Of a stretch of DNA of 39,308 nucleotides, positions 1 through 8,991 are shown one piece after another. Positions within the stretch are counted from its first letter, which is position 1, and every line of letters begins with the position of its first letter. The stretch is from an uncultured Bacteroidales bacterium. Its GTDB lineage: Bacteria; Bacteroidota; Bacteroidia; Bacteroidales; Paludibacteraceae. The translations under genes were made by a program, and so were the position numbers. The notes under the pieces were generated by a model, which was given only the letters and a program-made list of their open reading frames with translations, was not told the DNA's origin and made no database searches. The stretch is taken from positions 1-39,308 of the forward strand of contig CACWNR010000023.1 in assembly GCA_902762355.1 (NCBI GenBank), in the 5' to 3' direction.

Positions 1-1
1 T

Positions 2-553
2 ATCTTCGGCGAGGATAAGGTGCTTGCAAAACGTCCGTACGCACCCGGACAACACGGCGTTAACCGTCGTAAGAAAAACTCTGAGTATGGTACTCAGCTC
101 GCTGAGAAGCAGAAAGCTAAATACACCTATGGTGTACTCGAGCGTCAGTTCCGTCTTCTCTTCGCAAAAGCTGCTCGTACCAAAGGTATTACCGGTGAGA
201 TCCTGATCCAGCTTCTCGAGTGCCGCCTCGACAATATCGTTTATCGTCTTGGTATGGCTCCTACTCGTGCTGCTGCTCGTCAACTCGTTAGCCACCGTCA
301 CATCACTGTGGACGGCAAAGTAGTGAACATCCCTTCCTTCGAGGTGAAACCCGGAATGGTTGTTGCTGTTCGCGAAAAAGCGAAATCGCTTGAGGTCATC
401 AATGAGTCCCTTCAGGGCTTCAACCACGCTAAGTACGGTTGGCTCGAATGGAACGAGGCCGACAAGGCTGGTAAGCTGCTCAATGTTCCCGCTCGCGCTG
501 AGATTCCGGAGAACATCAAGGAGCAATTAATCGTTGAGTTGTACTCTAAATAA
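2..553 (+). CDS. rpsD: 30S ribosomal protein S4, 5' partial
   Basis: S4 is a primary 16S rRNA-binding protein that starts assembly of the small-subunit body. The reading frame is open from the first complete codon of the window ([19 protein letters not shown]), so the gene begins upstream and roughly 20 N-terminal residues are missing. The S4 core is clear: [16 protein letters not shown], the [10 protein letters not shown] segment, and the S4 RNA-binding domain with [26 protein letters not shown] followed by [10 protein letters not shown]. An internal GTG at 20 is not the true start, because homology continues upstream of it. rpoA follows 11 bp later and rplQ after that, the usual end of the alpha ribosomal-protein operon. 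Confidence 0.97.
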   Translation: MFGEDKVLAKRPYAPGQHGVNRRKKNSEYGTQLAEKQKAKYTYGVLERQFRLLFAKAARTKGITGEILIQLLECRLDNIVYRLGMAPTRAAARQLVSHRHITVDGKVVNIPSFEVKPGMVVAVREKAKSLEVINESLQGFNHAKYGWLEWNEADKAGKLLNVPARAEIPENIKEQLIVELYSK

Positions 554-564
554 TCATTAAATTC

Positions 565-1557
565 ATGGCAATATTAAATTTCATCAAACCTGACAAGGTG
601 ATAATGTTGGATTCGAGTGCGAACAAAGGTATCTTTGAGTTTCGCCCACTCGAGCCGGGGTATGGAATCACGATAGGCAACGCGATTCGTCGTGTACTGC
701 TCGGTAGCCTCGAAGGCTACGCTATCTGCTCTATCAAGATCAGTGGTATTGATCATGAATTTGCTACGATCCCCGGTGTAATCACTGACGTTACTAACCT
801 CATCCTCAACCTCAAGCAGGTTCGCCTGATCCGTAAGGAGGGTATCGAAGAGGAAGGAGAAACCGTTAAACTCCATGTGCGCAAACAACGTACGTTTATA
901 GCAGGTGAGTTGAATACCGTTCTCCAGAACTTCGAGGTGCTTAATCCTGATCTGCGTCTGGCAGAACTCGATGACAGCGCTGACTTTGAGATTGAGATCA
1001 CCATCAACAAGGGACGCGGATACGTGCCCGGTGATGAGAACCGCCATAAGAACGATCCGATCGGAACGCTCGCTATCGATTCCATCTATACCCCGATCCG
1101 CAACGTCATGATTTCGGTTGACCAGTATCGTGTCGAGCAACGTACCGACTACGAGAAACTCACCCTTGAGATTACAACAGATGGCTCTATCACGCCGCAA
1201 CAGGCGCTGACCGAAGCCGCTAAGATCCTTATCTACCACTTTATGCTCTTCTCCGATGAGCGTATCGTACTCGAAGAGGAGACCAAGAAGAACAGCAACG
1301 CACTCGATGAGGAGATCCTCCGCATGCGTCAGTTGCTCAACCAGAAACTCCAGGATATGGACCTCTCCGTTCGTGCTCTCAACTGCTTGAAACAAGCAGA
1401 GGTGGATACACTCGGCGACCTCGTACGCTACCACCGCGCTGACCTACTCAAGTTCCGTAACTTCGGTAAGAAATCCCTCACCGAACTCGACGAACTGCTC
1501 GAGCGTAATGGTCTCGCCTTCGGTATGGACATCTCACGCTATCACGTGAACGATTAA
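565..1557 (+). CDS. rpoA: DNA-directed RNA polymerase subunit alpha
   Basis: This is the alpha subunit, whose dimer nucleates assembly of beta and beta' and whose C-terminal domain contacts upstream DNA and activators. At 330 aa it has the usual length. The N-terminal dimerisation domain carries [20 protein letters not shown] (about residues 31-50). The C-terminal domain (about 265-325) has the helix-hairpin-helix pattern of alpha-CTD, with [16 protein letters not shown] and [13 protein letters not shown]. It lies 11 bp behind rpsD and 26 bp ahead of rplQ and should be co-transcribed with them from a promoter outside the window. Confidence 0.98.
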   Translation: MAILNFIKPDKVIMLDSSANKGIFEFRPLEPGYGITIGNAIRRVLLGSLEGYAICSIKISGIDHEFATIPGVITDVTNLILNLKQVRLIRKEGIEEEGETVKLHVRKQRTFIAGELNTVLQNFEVLNPDLRLAELDDSADFEIEITINKGRGYVPGDENRHKNDPIGTLAIDSIYTPIRNVMISVDQYRVEQRTDYEKLTLEITTDGSITPQQALTEAAKILIYHFMLFSDERIVLEEETKKNSNALDEEILRMRQLLNQKLQDMDLSVRALNCLKQAEVDTLGDLVRYHRADLLKFRNFGKKSLTELDELLERNGLAFGMDISRYHVND

Positions 1558-1583
1558 TTAACAATTTTAACGATTAAATTATT

Positions 1584-2087
1584 ATGAGACATAATAAAAA
1601 ATTCAACCACCTTAGCCGTAAGGCCAACCATCGCGCAGCGATGTTGTCCAACATGGCTTGCTCGCTGATTATGCACAAGCGTATCAGCACAACCCTCGCT
1701 AAGGCTAAAGCGCTCCGTATCTACGTAGAGCCGATCCTCACGCGTGCCAAAGAGGATAACATGAACAACCGTCGTTTGGCTTTCTCCCTGCTCAAACAGA
1801 AAGAGGTCGTTACCGAACTCTTCCAGAATGTAGGCGAGAAGATTGCTAACCGTCCGGGTGGTTACACTCGTATCCTCCGCACAGGGTTCCGTCTGGGCGA
1901 TGCTGCTGAGATGTGTATCATCGAGCTTGTTGACTACAATGAGAACATGCTCAAGGAGACCAAGAAAGCTGCTAAGAAAGCTACCCGCCGTGCCGGCAAG
2001 AAAGCCGTTAAGGAAGAGGTTGCTGAGGCAGTAGCAGAGGCACCCGCCGCTGAGGCTCCCGCAGCAGAGGAAGCAAAAGCAGAGTAA
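1584..2087 (+). CDS. rplQ: 50S ribosomal protein L17
   Basis: L17 lies near the peptide exit tunnel of the large subunit. The N-terminus [20 protein letters not shown] and the segment [23 protein letters not shown] are diagnostic. At 167 aa it exceeds the roughly 120-aa minimal form because of a C-terminal tail from about residue 125. The tail is rich in Lys and Arg and then in Ala, Glu and Pro ([14 protein letters not shown], then [13 protein letters not shown]), as is common in Bacteroidetes L17. The stop is followed 2 bp later by the next gene, so the synthetase is probably translated from the same message. Confidence 0.97.
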   Translation: MRHNKKFNHLSRKANHRAAMLSNMACSLIMHKRISTTLAKAKALRIYVEPILTRAKEDNMNNRRLAFSLLKQKEVVTELFQNVGEKIANRPGGYTRILRTGFRLGDAAEMCIIELVDYNENMLKETKKAAKKATRRAGKKAVKEEVAEAVAEAPAAEAPAAEEAKAE

Positions 2088-2089
2088 TT

Positions 2090-3466
2090 ATGTTTTTGGA
2101 TGCTACCAAACATAACGAAAACGTTACAGATCTCGCCAACTGCAAGGTTGGCGAATCTGTTTCCGTTTCCGGTATGATCCATAACGTCCGCGTCACCAAG
2201 TGGGGCGGTTTCATCGTTCTCCGCAAATCCCGCGGCTTGTTGCAGGCGGTGGTTAGCAATGAGACTTCCAAGTTCTTCGACGAGAAGGGCGCAGAGATAG
2301 CCATGAACGATTTATGCCGCGAGATGGCCATCACCCTCACCGGTACCGTCAACGAGGCGAAGATTAAAGACCCCGCAGCGTTCTACAACACGATTGAGAT
2401 CGCTGTAGCCGAGGTTCGCGTATTGAGCCGCCCGACCACCGCCGAGGTAGTGGACATGAACGCCCTTAAGTTCGGCGACGAAGAGACACTCCTGCGCTAT
2501 AAGTTCGACAACCGTCAGGTCACCCTCCGCAACCCGCGGGACATGGCGATCCTCAAGGTGCAATCGACTATCGCACGTGCCTTCGGTGAGTTCCTCAGCA
2601 CCAACGGCTTCACCCAGATCTTCACCCCGAAGATCGTTTCCGAAGGAGCAGAAGGAGGCGCTAACGTCTTCAAGATGGATTACTTCGGCAAGCAGGTGTA
2701 CCTCGCGCAGAGTCCGCAGTTCTACAAACAGATCGGCGTCGGCGTGTACGAGCGCGTCTTCGAGATTGCTCCCGCTTACCGCGCAGAGAAACATGCCACC
2801 TCCCGTCACCTCAATGAGTACATCTCCCTCGATGTCGAGATGGGTTTCATCAAAGGACAGGAAGATGTCATGACTCTTGAGGCTGCACTCCTCCGCCATA
2901 TCATCGCTGTCGTAGAACGCGATTGTGCGCACGAGCTCCAGCTCTTGAACGCCGTTAATCCGGTGCTCCCTGAGCAAGTTCCTGCATGGAAACTAAGCGA
3001 AGTACATGAGATCCTCTTTGAGAATAACTTGTGTGAGGCGGATCACCGTGGTGAAGACGACCTCGCGCCGGAAGAGGAACGCGCTATCTGTAAGTACGCG
3101 AAAGAGAAGTTCGATTCCGACTTCGTCTTCGTGACGCATTTCCCGTCCGAGCACCGTGCTTTCTATGCGATGGACGACCCCGAGGATCCGAGTCTGACAC
3201 TCAGCTTCGACCTCCTCATGAGAGGCCTCGAGATCACCTCCGGCGGACAGCGTATCCATAAAGAAGCCGACTACCGCGAGAAAATGCTTCGTCGTGGCAT
3301 GAACCCCGACGCGTTCCATTTCTATCTCGACACCTTCAAGAACGGCATGCCCCCTCACGGTGGCTTCGCCATCGGCTTGGAGCGCATCACGGCTTGTTTC
3401 CTCGGCATCGCTAACGTCAAAGAATGTTCGATGTTCCCGCGAGACATCAACCGCGTGGCACCATAA
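2090..3466 (+). CDS. aspS: Aspartate-tRNA ligase, archaeal/non-discriminating type
   Basis: This class II aminoacyl-tRNA synthetase of 458 aa is much shorter than the usual bacterial AspRS (about 590 aa). It follows the archaeal/eukaryotic AspRS plan: an N-terminal OB-fold anticodon domain (about 20-105), then the catalytic core. Motif 2 lies in FEIAPAYRAEKHATSRHLNE. Further signatures are FVTHFPSEHRAFYAMDDPED, LSFDLLMRGLEITSGGQRIH and motif 3 in PPHGGFAIGLERI, and the protein ends in FPRDINRVAP. These fit AspRS rather than AsnRS. His31 falls where discriminating archaeal enzymes have Trp (SGMIHNVR against GWVW), which is linked to charging of both tRNA(Asp) and tRNA(Asn). That predicts a GatCAB amidotransferase elsewhere. 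AsnRS is the main alternative name a homology pipeline might give. Confidence 0.85.
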   Translation: MFLDATKHNENVTDLANCKVGESVSVSGMIHNVRVTKWGGFIVLRKSRGLLQAVVSNETSKFFDEKGAEIAMNDLCREMAITLTGTVNEAKIKDPAAFYNTIEIAVAEVRVLSRPTTAEVVDMNALKFGDEETLLRYKFDNRQVTLRNPRDMAILKVQSTIARAFGEFLSTNGFTQIFTPKIVSEGAEGGANVFKMDYFGKQVYLAQSPQFYKQIGVGVYERVFEIAPAYRAEKHATSRHLNEYISLDVEMGFIKGQEDVMTLEAALLRHIIAVVERDCAHELQLLNAVNPVLPEQVPAWKLSEVHEILFENNLCEADHRGEDDLAPEEERAICKYAKEKFDSDFVFVTHFPSEHRAFYAMDDPEDPSLTLSFDLLMRGLEITSGGQRIHKEADYREKMLRRGMNPDAFHFYLDTFKNGMPPHGGFAIGLERITACFLGIANVKECSMFPRDINRVAP

Positions 3467-3470
3467 TAAG

Positions 3471-3497
3471 AAAATCGCTCTTCGGGGCGATTTTTTT
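3471..3497 (+). terminator. Rho-independent terminator of the rpsD-rpoA-rplQ-aspS unit
   Basis: A perfect stem of about 10 bp (AAAATCGCTC / GGGCGATTTT, one G-T pair) closes a TTCG tetraloop and runs into a T tract. It starts 4 bp after the aspS stop and lies between convergent genes. It may also slow transcription arriving from the minus-strand lipoprotein gene, though the run on that side is weaker. Confidence 0.93.
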
Positions 3498-3501
3498 ATT
3501 C

Positions 3502-3966
3502 TCAATAAGAACGAAGATAACGGATACAATCATCCTTGTGCCCGTCGAAATCGGACATCAACCATTGGCCGTTCACACGTTCCATGTACAATAAATGTTC
3601 CTTGATGCCGCTCTCCGGATCAAACGAACCGTTTTTCCATACTTGACGCACAGCGATCGTGGCAACGGCACGGTCTTTATCCGTTTGCTCCACCTTAGCC
3701 ACCTCATAATTAGGAATGGTTCCTCCGTTTCCGGTGACGAAATAGTAGAGCCAGTCATGATCCATTGCATCTTCGGCCGGAAGATGATGGAACATCGTGT
3801 CGAGCACCGCATAAAAATCCGGCGTCATGTAGTCGCGTGAAGTCTCAAGCAATTCATGATCAGGGATGTATGCGCATAACTCCAAGGCTCGTTCTTCTAG
3901 CGTCTGAGATTTCTGACATGCCGCAAGTGTTACGGCTAATACGATATAAAATAGGATTCGTTTCAT
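3502..3966 (-). CDS. Small lipoprotein of unknown function (NTF2/DUF4878-like region possible)
   Basis: The 154-aa product starts MKRILFYIVLAVTLAACQKS: two basic residues, a hydrophobic stretch and a lipobox LAAC, so a signal-peptidase-II lipoprotein with acylated Cys17 is expected. The mature part is compact and acidic, with a C-terminal segment of VRQVWKNGSFDPESGIKEH followed by LYMERVNGQWLMSDFD, resembling small envelope proteins with a cystatin/NTF2-like fold; that assignment is only an impression. The frame stays open upstream into yqeY, but the start at 3966 is preferred because it gives the signal peptide and lies just downstream of a consensus promoter. It faces aspS across a shared terminator. 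Confidence 0.8.
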   Translation of the reverse strand: MKRILFYIVLAVTLAACQKSQTLEERALELCAYIPDHELLETSRDYMTPDFYAVLDTMFHHLPAEDAMDHDWLYYFVTGNGGTIPNYEVAKVEQTDKDRAVATIAVRQVWKNGSFDPESGIKEHLLYMERVNGQWLMSDFDGHKDDCIRYLRSY

Positions 3967-3980
3967 ATTCAAATTTTTTG

Positions 3981-4011
3981 CAAAGGTACGAATAAATTTG
4001 CATATATCAAA
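3981..4011 (-). promoter_or_regulatory. Bacteroidetes-type promoter for the lipoprotein gene
   Basis: On the minus strand the -7 box TACCTTTG (3988 to 3981) is preceded by a -33 TTTG (4011 to 4008) with 19 bp between them, matching the TTTG / TAnnTTTG consensus. It lies 15 bp upstream of the lipoprotein ATG. Confidence 0.7.
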
Positions 4012-4028
4012 AAAAATCTGTAATTTTG
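3997..4028 (+). promoter_or_regulatory. Bacteroidetes-type promoter for yqeY
   Basis: On the plus strand TTTG at 3997-4000 and TAATTTTG at 4021-4028 are separated by 20 bp. The leader to the yqeY ATG is about 35-40 nt. This promoter overlaps the divergent lipoprotein promoter, so the two polymerases cannot occupy the site freely at the same time. Confidence 0.7.
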
Positions 4029-4071
4029 CAGCGCAAAATTGTAATGATCGATTAGAAACTATTACAGATAT

Positions 4072-4518
4072 ATGAAAAATGAGATTAATGCCTTGATCAT
4101 GGAGGCGATGAAAAACCATGATGCGGTGCGCACAGAGACGCTGCGCGCGATCAAGAGTGCGTTCCTTAATTGGGCAACCAGCAAGGAGAATGCCGGTAAA
4201 GAAATGACCGAAGCGGACGAAATTCAGATCATCAAAAAGATGGTCAAACAACGTCAGGAGTCGGTGGAGCAATACATCGCAGCTAAACGTCAGGAGTTAG
4301 CGGACGCCGAGAACGCACAGATCGCAGTGCTGGAGACCTTCCTGCCGAAGGCCGCTTCGGAAGACGACATCGTACGTGCTTTCCATGCCACCAAAGAGGC
4401 CAACGGTTGGGATGCCGAGAAAAAGAACATGGGGCTTTTTGTGAAGGCCATCAAAGCGGCGTTGCCCAACGCGGACGGCAAGATGGTCGCCCAAGTCGTT
4501 CAAAGTCAATTGGCATAA
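4072..4518 (+). CDS. yqeY: GatB/YqeY domain protein
   Basis: The 148-aa protein is a YqeY-family protein, homologous to the C-terminal helical tail of the GatB subunit of tRNA-dependent amidotransferase. Characteristic stretches are RTETLRAIKSAFLNW, IQIIKKMVKQRQESVEQY, LETFLPKAASEDDIVRAF and the C-terminal ALPNADGKMVAQVV. The length is usual for the stand-alone family, which is entirely helical and thought to bind tRNA; its cellular role is not settled. It has its own promoter. It lies about 600 bp from an AspRS predicted to need GatCAB, which is suggestive but not proof of a functional link. Confidence 0.93.
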   Translation: MKNEINALIMEAMKNHDAVRTETLRAIKSAFLNWATSKENAGKEMTEADEIQIIKKMVKQRQESVEQYIAAKRQELADAENAQIAVLETFLPKAASEDDIVRAFHATKEANGWDAEKKNMGLFVKAIKAALPNADGKMVAQVVQSQLA

Positions 4519-4525
4519 ACTCGGG

Positions 4526-4672
4526 ATGCAGACAATAGCGTTCTATACGATTCAAGGCAGCAGTGGGTTGCAGGCAGAGGTGAGTAACCTGGGTGCGAAG
4601 ATTACGAAATTGCTGGTGGTTAACCGTCAGGGAGAGGTGTATCGACAACAAATGCGCTATCAATTCAGTTAA
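4526..4672 (+). pseudogene. Aldose 1-epimerase (galM) deletion remnant, 49 codons
   Basis: An open frame from ATG at 4526 to TAA at 4670-4672 encodes 48 residues. The first part (FYTIQGSSGLQAEVSNLGAK, then ITKLLVVNRQGE) looks like the extreme N-terminus of GalM-type mutarotases. The last part (GEVYRQQMRYQFS) looks like their extreme C-terminus. About 300 residues that would hold the catalytic His and Glu are absent, so this appears to be an in-frame internal deletion with both ends preserved. It starts 7 bp after yqeY and ends 15 bp before the nucleotidyltransferase gene, and may be translated as a small peptide. Assignment is by eye. Confidence 0.6.
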
Positions 4673-4687
4673 TAAAAACTAAACGAT

Positions 4688-5593
4688 ATGAAACCGACAT
4701 TATTTGTTTTGGCCGCCGGAATGGGCAGCCGTTACGGAGGTCTCAAGCAGTTGGACGGGCTCGGCCCCCACGGCGAGACAATCATGGATTACAGCATCTA
4801 TGATGCTATTCAAGCAGGATTTGGTAAGGTGGTCTTCGTGATCCGCCGTGTCTTCGAGCAGGACTTCCGCGAGAAGATCGTTTCGAAGTATATCGACCGT
4901 ATTCCGGTGGAGTTGGTGTTCCAGGAGCTGGACAACCTGCCGGCAGGTTTCCGTGTACCGGAGGGTCGTGAAAAACCGTGGGGAACCAACCATGCTGTGC
5001 TGATGGGAAAAGATGTGATCCGTGAGCCGTTTGCAGTCATCAACGCCGATGATTACTACGGCCGTGAGAGTTTCAAGGTACTCGCCGATTACCTGTGTTC
5101 GATCGAGGGTACGGAAGGCAAGTATGCGATGGTAGGTTACCGTGTAGCGAACACCTTGTCCGAGTCCGGAACGGTGGCACGCGGCGTGTGCGAAACGGAC
5201 GATAAGGGCTTCCTGACGAAAGTGACAGAGCGCACGAAGATCCTGCGCGAGGAGGATGGCGTGATCCGTTATATTGAAGAGGACGGCAAGACAGCCGTAG
5301 CGGACAACACACCCGTTTCGATGAATATGTGGGCGTTCACGCCGGATTATTTTAAGTATTCGGAGGCGGCTTTTGTAGATTTCCTCAAGGCACATGGGAA
5401 GGAACTCAAATCGGAGTACTATATCCCCAAAATGGTGGACGATTTGATCCATGCCGGTAAGGCAACTTGTCGTGTACTCGATACGCCGTCCAAGTGGTTC
5501 GGTGTGACCTACGCGACCGACCGTCCGCAGGTAGTAGCCAAGTTCGCAGAACTGGTAGAAAAAGGTATTTACCCATCCCCTTTATTCCATTAA
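4688..5593 (+). CDS. Sugar-phosphate nucleotidyltransferase (NTP_transferase family)
   Basis: The 301-aa protein has a GT-A type nucleotidyltransferase fold. The N-terminal phosphate-binding signature LAAGMGSRYGGLKQ occupies residues 8-21, and VINADDYYG supplies the metal-binding aspartates near the middle. Such enzymes transfer a nucleoside monophosphate to a sugar 1-phosphate and feed cell-surface polysaccharide or sugar metabolism; the exact substrate cannot be read from the sequence. It has no C-terminal left-handed beta-helix, so it is not a GlmU-type bifunctional enzyme. Just upstream lies a decayed aldose-epimerase gene, suggesting a former sugar-metabolism neighbourhood. gyrB has its own promoter downstream. 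Confidence 0.8.
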   Translation: MKPTLFVLAAGMGSRYGGLKQLDGLGPHGETIMDYSIYDAIQAGFGKVVFVIRRVFEQDFREKIVSKYIDRIPVELVFQELDNLPAGFRVPEGREKPWGTNHAVLMGKDVIREPFAVINADDYYGRESFKVLADYLCSIEGTEGKYAMVGYRVANTLSESGTVARGVCETDDKGFLTKVTERTKILREEDGVIRYIEEDGKTAVADNTPVSMNMWAFTPDYFKYSEAAFVDFLKAHGKELKSEYYIPKMVDDLIHAGKATCRVLDTPSKWFGVTYATDRPQVVAKFAELVEKGIYPSPLFH

Positions 5594-5648
5594 AAACGCG
5601 CAAATGGCGTAAAAAAAGAAAAAAAATCAACGAAAAGTGGCATACGCT

Positions 5649-5680
5649 ATTGTGTATGTCATTTTTTTTTCGTATCTTTG
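5649..5680 (+). promoter_or_regulatory. Promoter for the gyrB-folE gene run
   Basis: TATCTTTG at 5673-5680 matches the -7 consensus TAnnTTTG. An imperfect -33 box (ATTG, 5649-5652) lies 20 bp upstream. The predicted leader to the gyrB start is about 60 nt. No other convincing promoter is seen up to folE. Confidence 0.65.
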
Positions 5681-5741
5681 TCGCGATTTTCATGCGCGAG
5701 TGCGTAGCGCGCGTACACACAAGAGAATATTGAAGAATTAA

Positions 5742-7762
<2,021 letters not shown>

Positions 7763-7763
<1 letters not shown>

Positions 7764-8296
7764 TGCGCATAGCGGTCTATTGTTCGGCGAAAGATGCGAT
7801 CCCAGAGGAGTATCTGAGACTCGGTGACGCATTAGGTCAGTGGATTGGTGAGAACGGTCATGCGCTGGTGTATGGCGGTGCAACGGGCGGTCTGATGTCC
7901 CGCACGAGTGACGCGGCGAAGCGTGCCGGCGCTCATGTGATAGGAGTCATCCCGCCGCGCATCAAAGCCGCCGGCAGACTGGCAACGAACTGCGACTACC
8001 TCATCGAGGTGAACAATATGTCCGAGCGCAAACAGCGCATGCGTGACGAAGCGGATAGTATCGTCTGTCTGCCGGGCAGTTACGGAACACTCGACGAGAT
8101 GCTGGACGCCACAAGCAGCGCGATCGTAGGAGAACATCATAAACCGGTGTACGTGCTGAACTACAAAGGCTTCTACGAGCCGCTCAAACAGCAGATAGCG
8201 TTGATGCAATCCTTGCAGTTCATCCCGCAAGAGGAACACTACAAACCAATCTTCGTCGATACGCTGGAGGATTTATACAGAGAATTAATGAATTAA
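7763..8296 (+). CDS. LOG-family protein (TIGR00730; cytokinin riboside 5'-monophosphate phosphoribohydrolase-like)
   Basis: This 177-aa Rossmann-fold protein belongs to the LOG/lysine-decarboxylase-like family. YGGATGGLM (about 37-45) and MSERKQRM (Arg89, Lys90) are present. LPGSYGTLDEM (103-113, Glu112) is a variant of the PGGxGTxxE signature with Ser for the second Gly. Characterised members hydrolyse purine nucleoside monophosphates to base and ribose 5-phosphate. Older annotations as lysine decarboxylase are misleading. The start is fixed by TGATG overlap with gyrB, implying translational coupling. Confidence 0.88.
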
Positions 8297-8300
8297 AGAT

Positions 8301-8963
8301 ATGAAATTATTTGAAAAATTATTTGGCAATTTGTTTTCCTCCAAGAAGGAGGCAGGTTGCACATTAGAGGATCGCGAGCGCGTAGTTCGTTACCGCGAAG
8401 TAGAGGAATCTCCGGAACTGAAGGAGTATCTGGCACTCGACAAGTTGATAATGAGCGATGAGTTTGTCCTGAAAAGGTACAACCTGAAGCATAAGGATTA
8501 TAAGATGACGGATACCTACGTCATTGCAAGCCGCTACAAGGAACTGCTGAATGATGAAGAACTGCAGACTTTCCTGGAGTTGGAAGAAAGTACGCGTCTA
8601 AAGAACTTCCTCAAGTTCAAAGCTTCGGAAGACTATGCCAAGTTGAAAAACAAGAACGAGGTAGCCAAATCGCTGGATCTGCAGCGGATGTATAATTTCG
8701 AGCACTCGGATGAGTATAAGCTCTATCTCGAATATCGTGACTCGGAAGTACCGAAAGAGTACAAGGCACTGGTCAAGAAGATGGAGACGCCGGAGTGGAA
8801 GAAGGAATATGCGTTCTGGAGCAATCCTAACCGCTGGAAGACTACCGACGAGTACCAGCAGGAGATCCGCTACAAGCAATTGGCCAAACGGGCGGATATC
8901 GTGTTCTATCTCAAGCAAGATCCTGCCGAGATAGCCCGCTTGGAAAAAGAAATGAAGAAATAA
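8301..8963 (+). CDS. Helical-repeat protein of unknown function, paralogue of the next gene
   Basis: The 220-aa protein has no signal peptide and is extremely rich in Lys, Glu and Tyr. It consists of loosely repeated helical modules: RYREVEESPELKEYLAL, RYKELLNDEELQTFLELEES, RMYNFEHSDEYKLYLEYRDS and RYKQLAKRADIVFYLKQ. The spacing suggests a chain of helical hairpins. The segment ETPEWKKEYAFWSNPNRWKT has a close counterpart in the neighbouring 437-aa protein (TPDFQKRHALWADAKRWQH), so the two are paralogues. I do not recognise a named family. It lies 4 bp behind the LOG gene and 28 bp ahead of its paralogue. Confidence 0.75.
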   Translation: MKLFEKLFGNLFSSKKEAGCTLEDRERVVRYREVEESPELKEYLALDKLIMSDEFVLKRYNLKHKDYKMTDTYVIASRYKELLNDEELQTFLELEESTRLKNFLKFKASEDYAKLKNKNEVAKSLDLQRMYNFEHSDEYKLYLEYRDSEVPKEYKALVKKMETPEWKKEYAFWSNPNRWKTTDEYQQEIRYKQLAKRADIVFYLKQDPAEIARLEKEMKK

Positions 8964-8991
8964 TTAATAATATAAAAAACAGAGTTTTTTT

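Noticed and set aside
574-1434. A 286-codon minus-strand open frame opposite rpoA
   Set aside because: It is a shadow of rpoA codon usage with no recognisable protein features.
3967-4272. Upstream extension of the lipoprotein reading frame to an ATG at 4272
   Set aside because: The extension runs antisense through yqeY and across both promoters, and would destroy the lipoprotein signal peptide.
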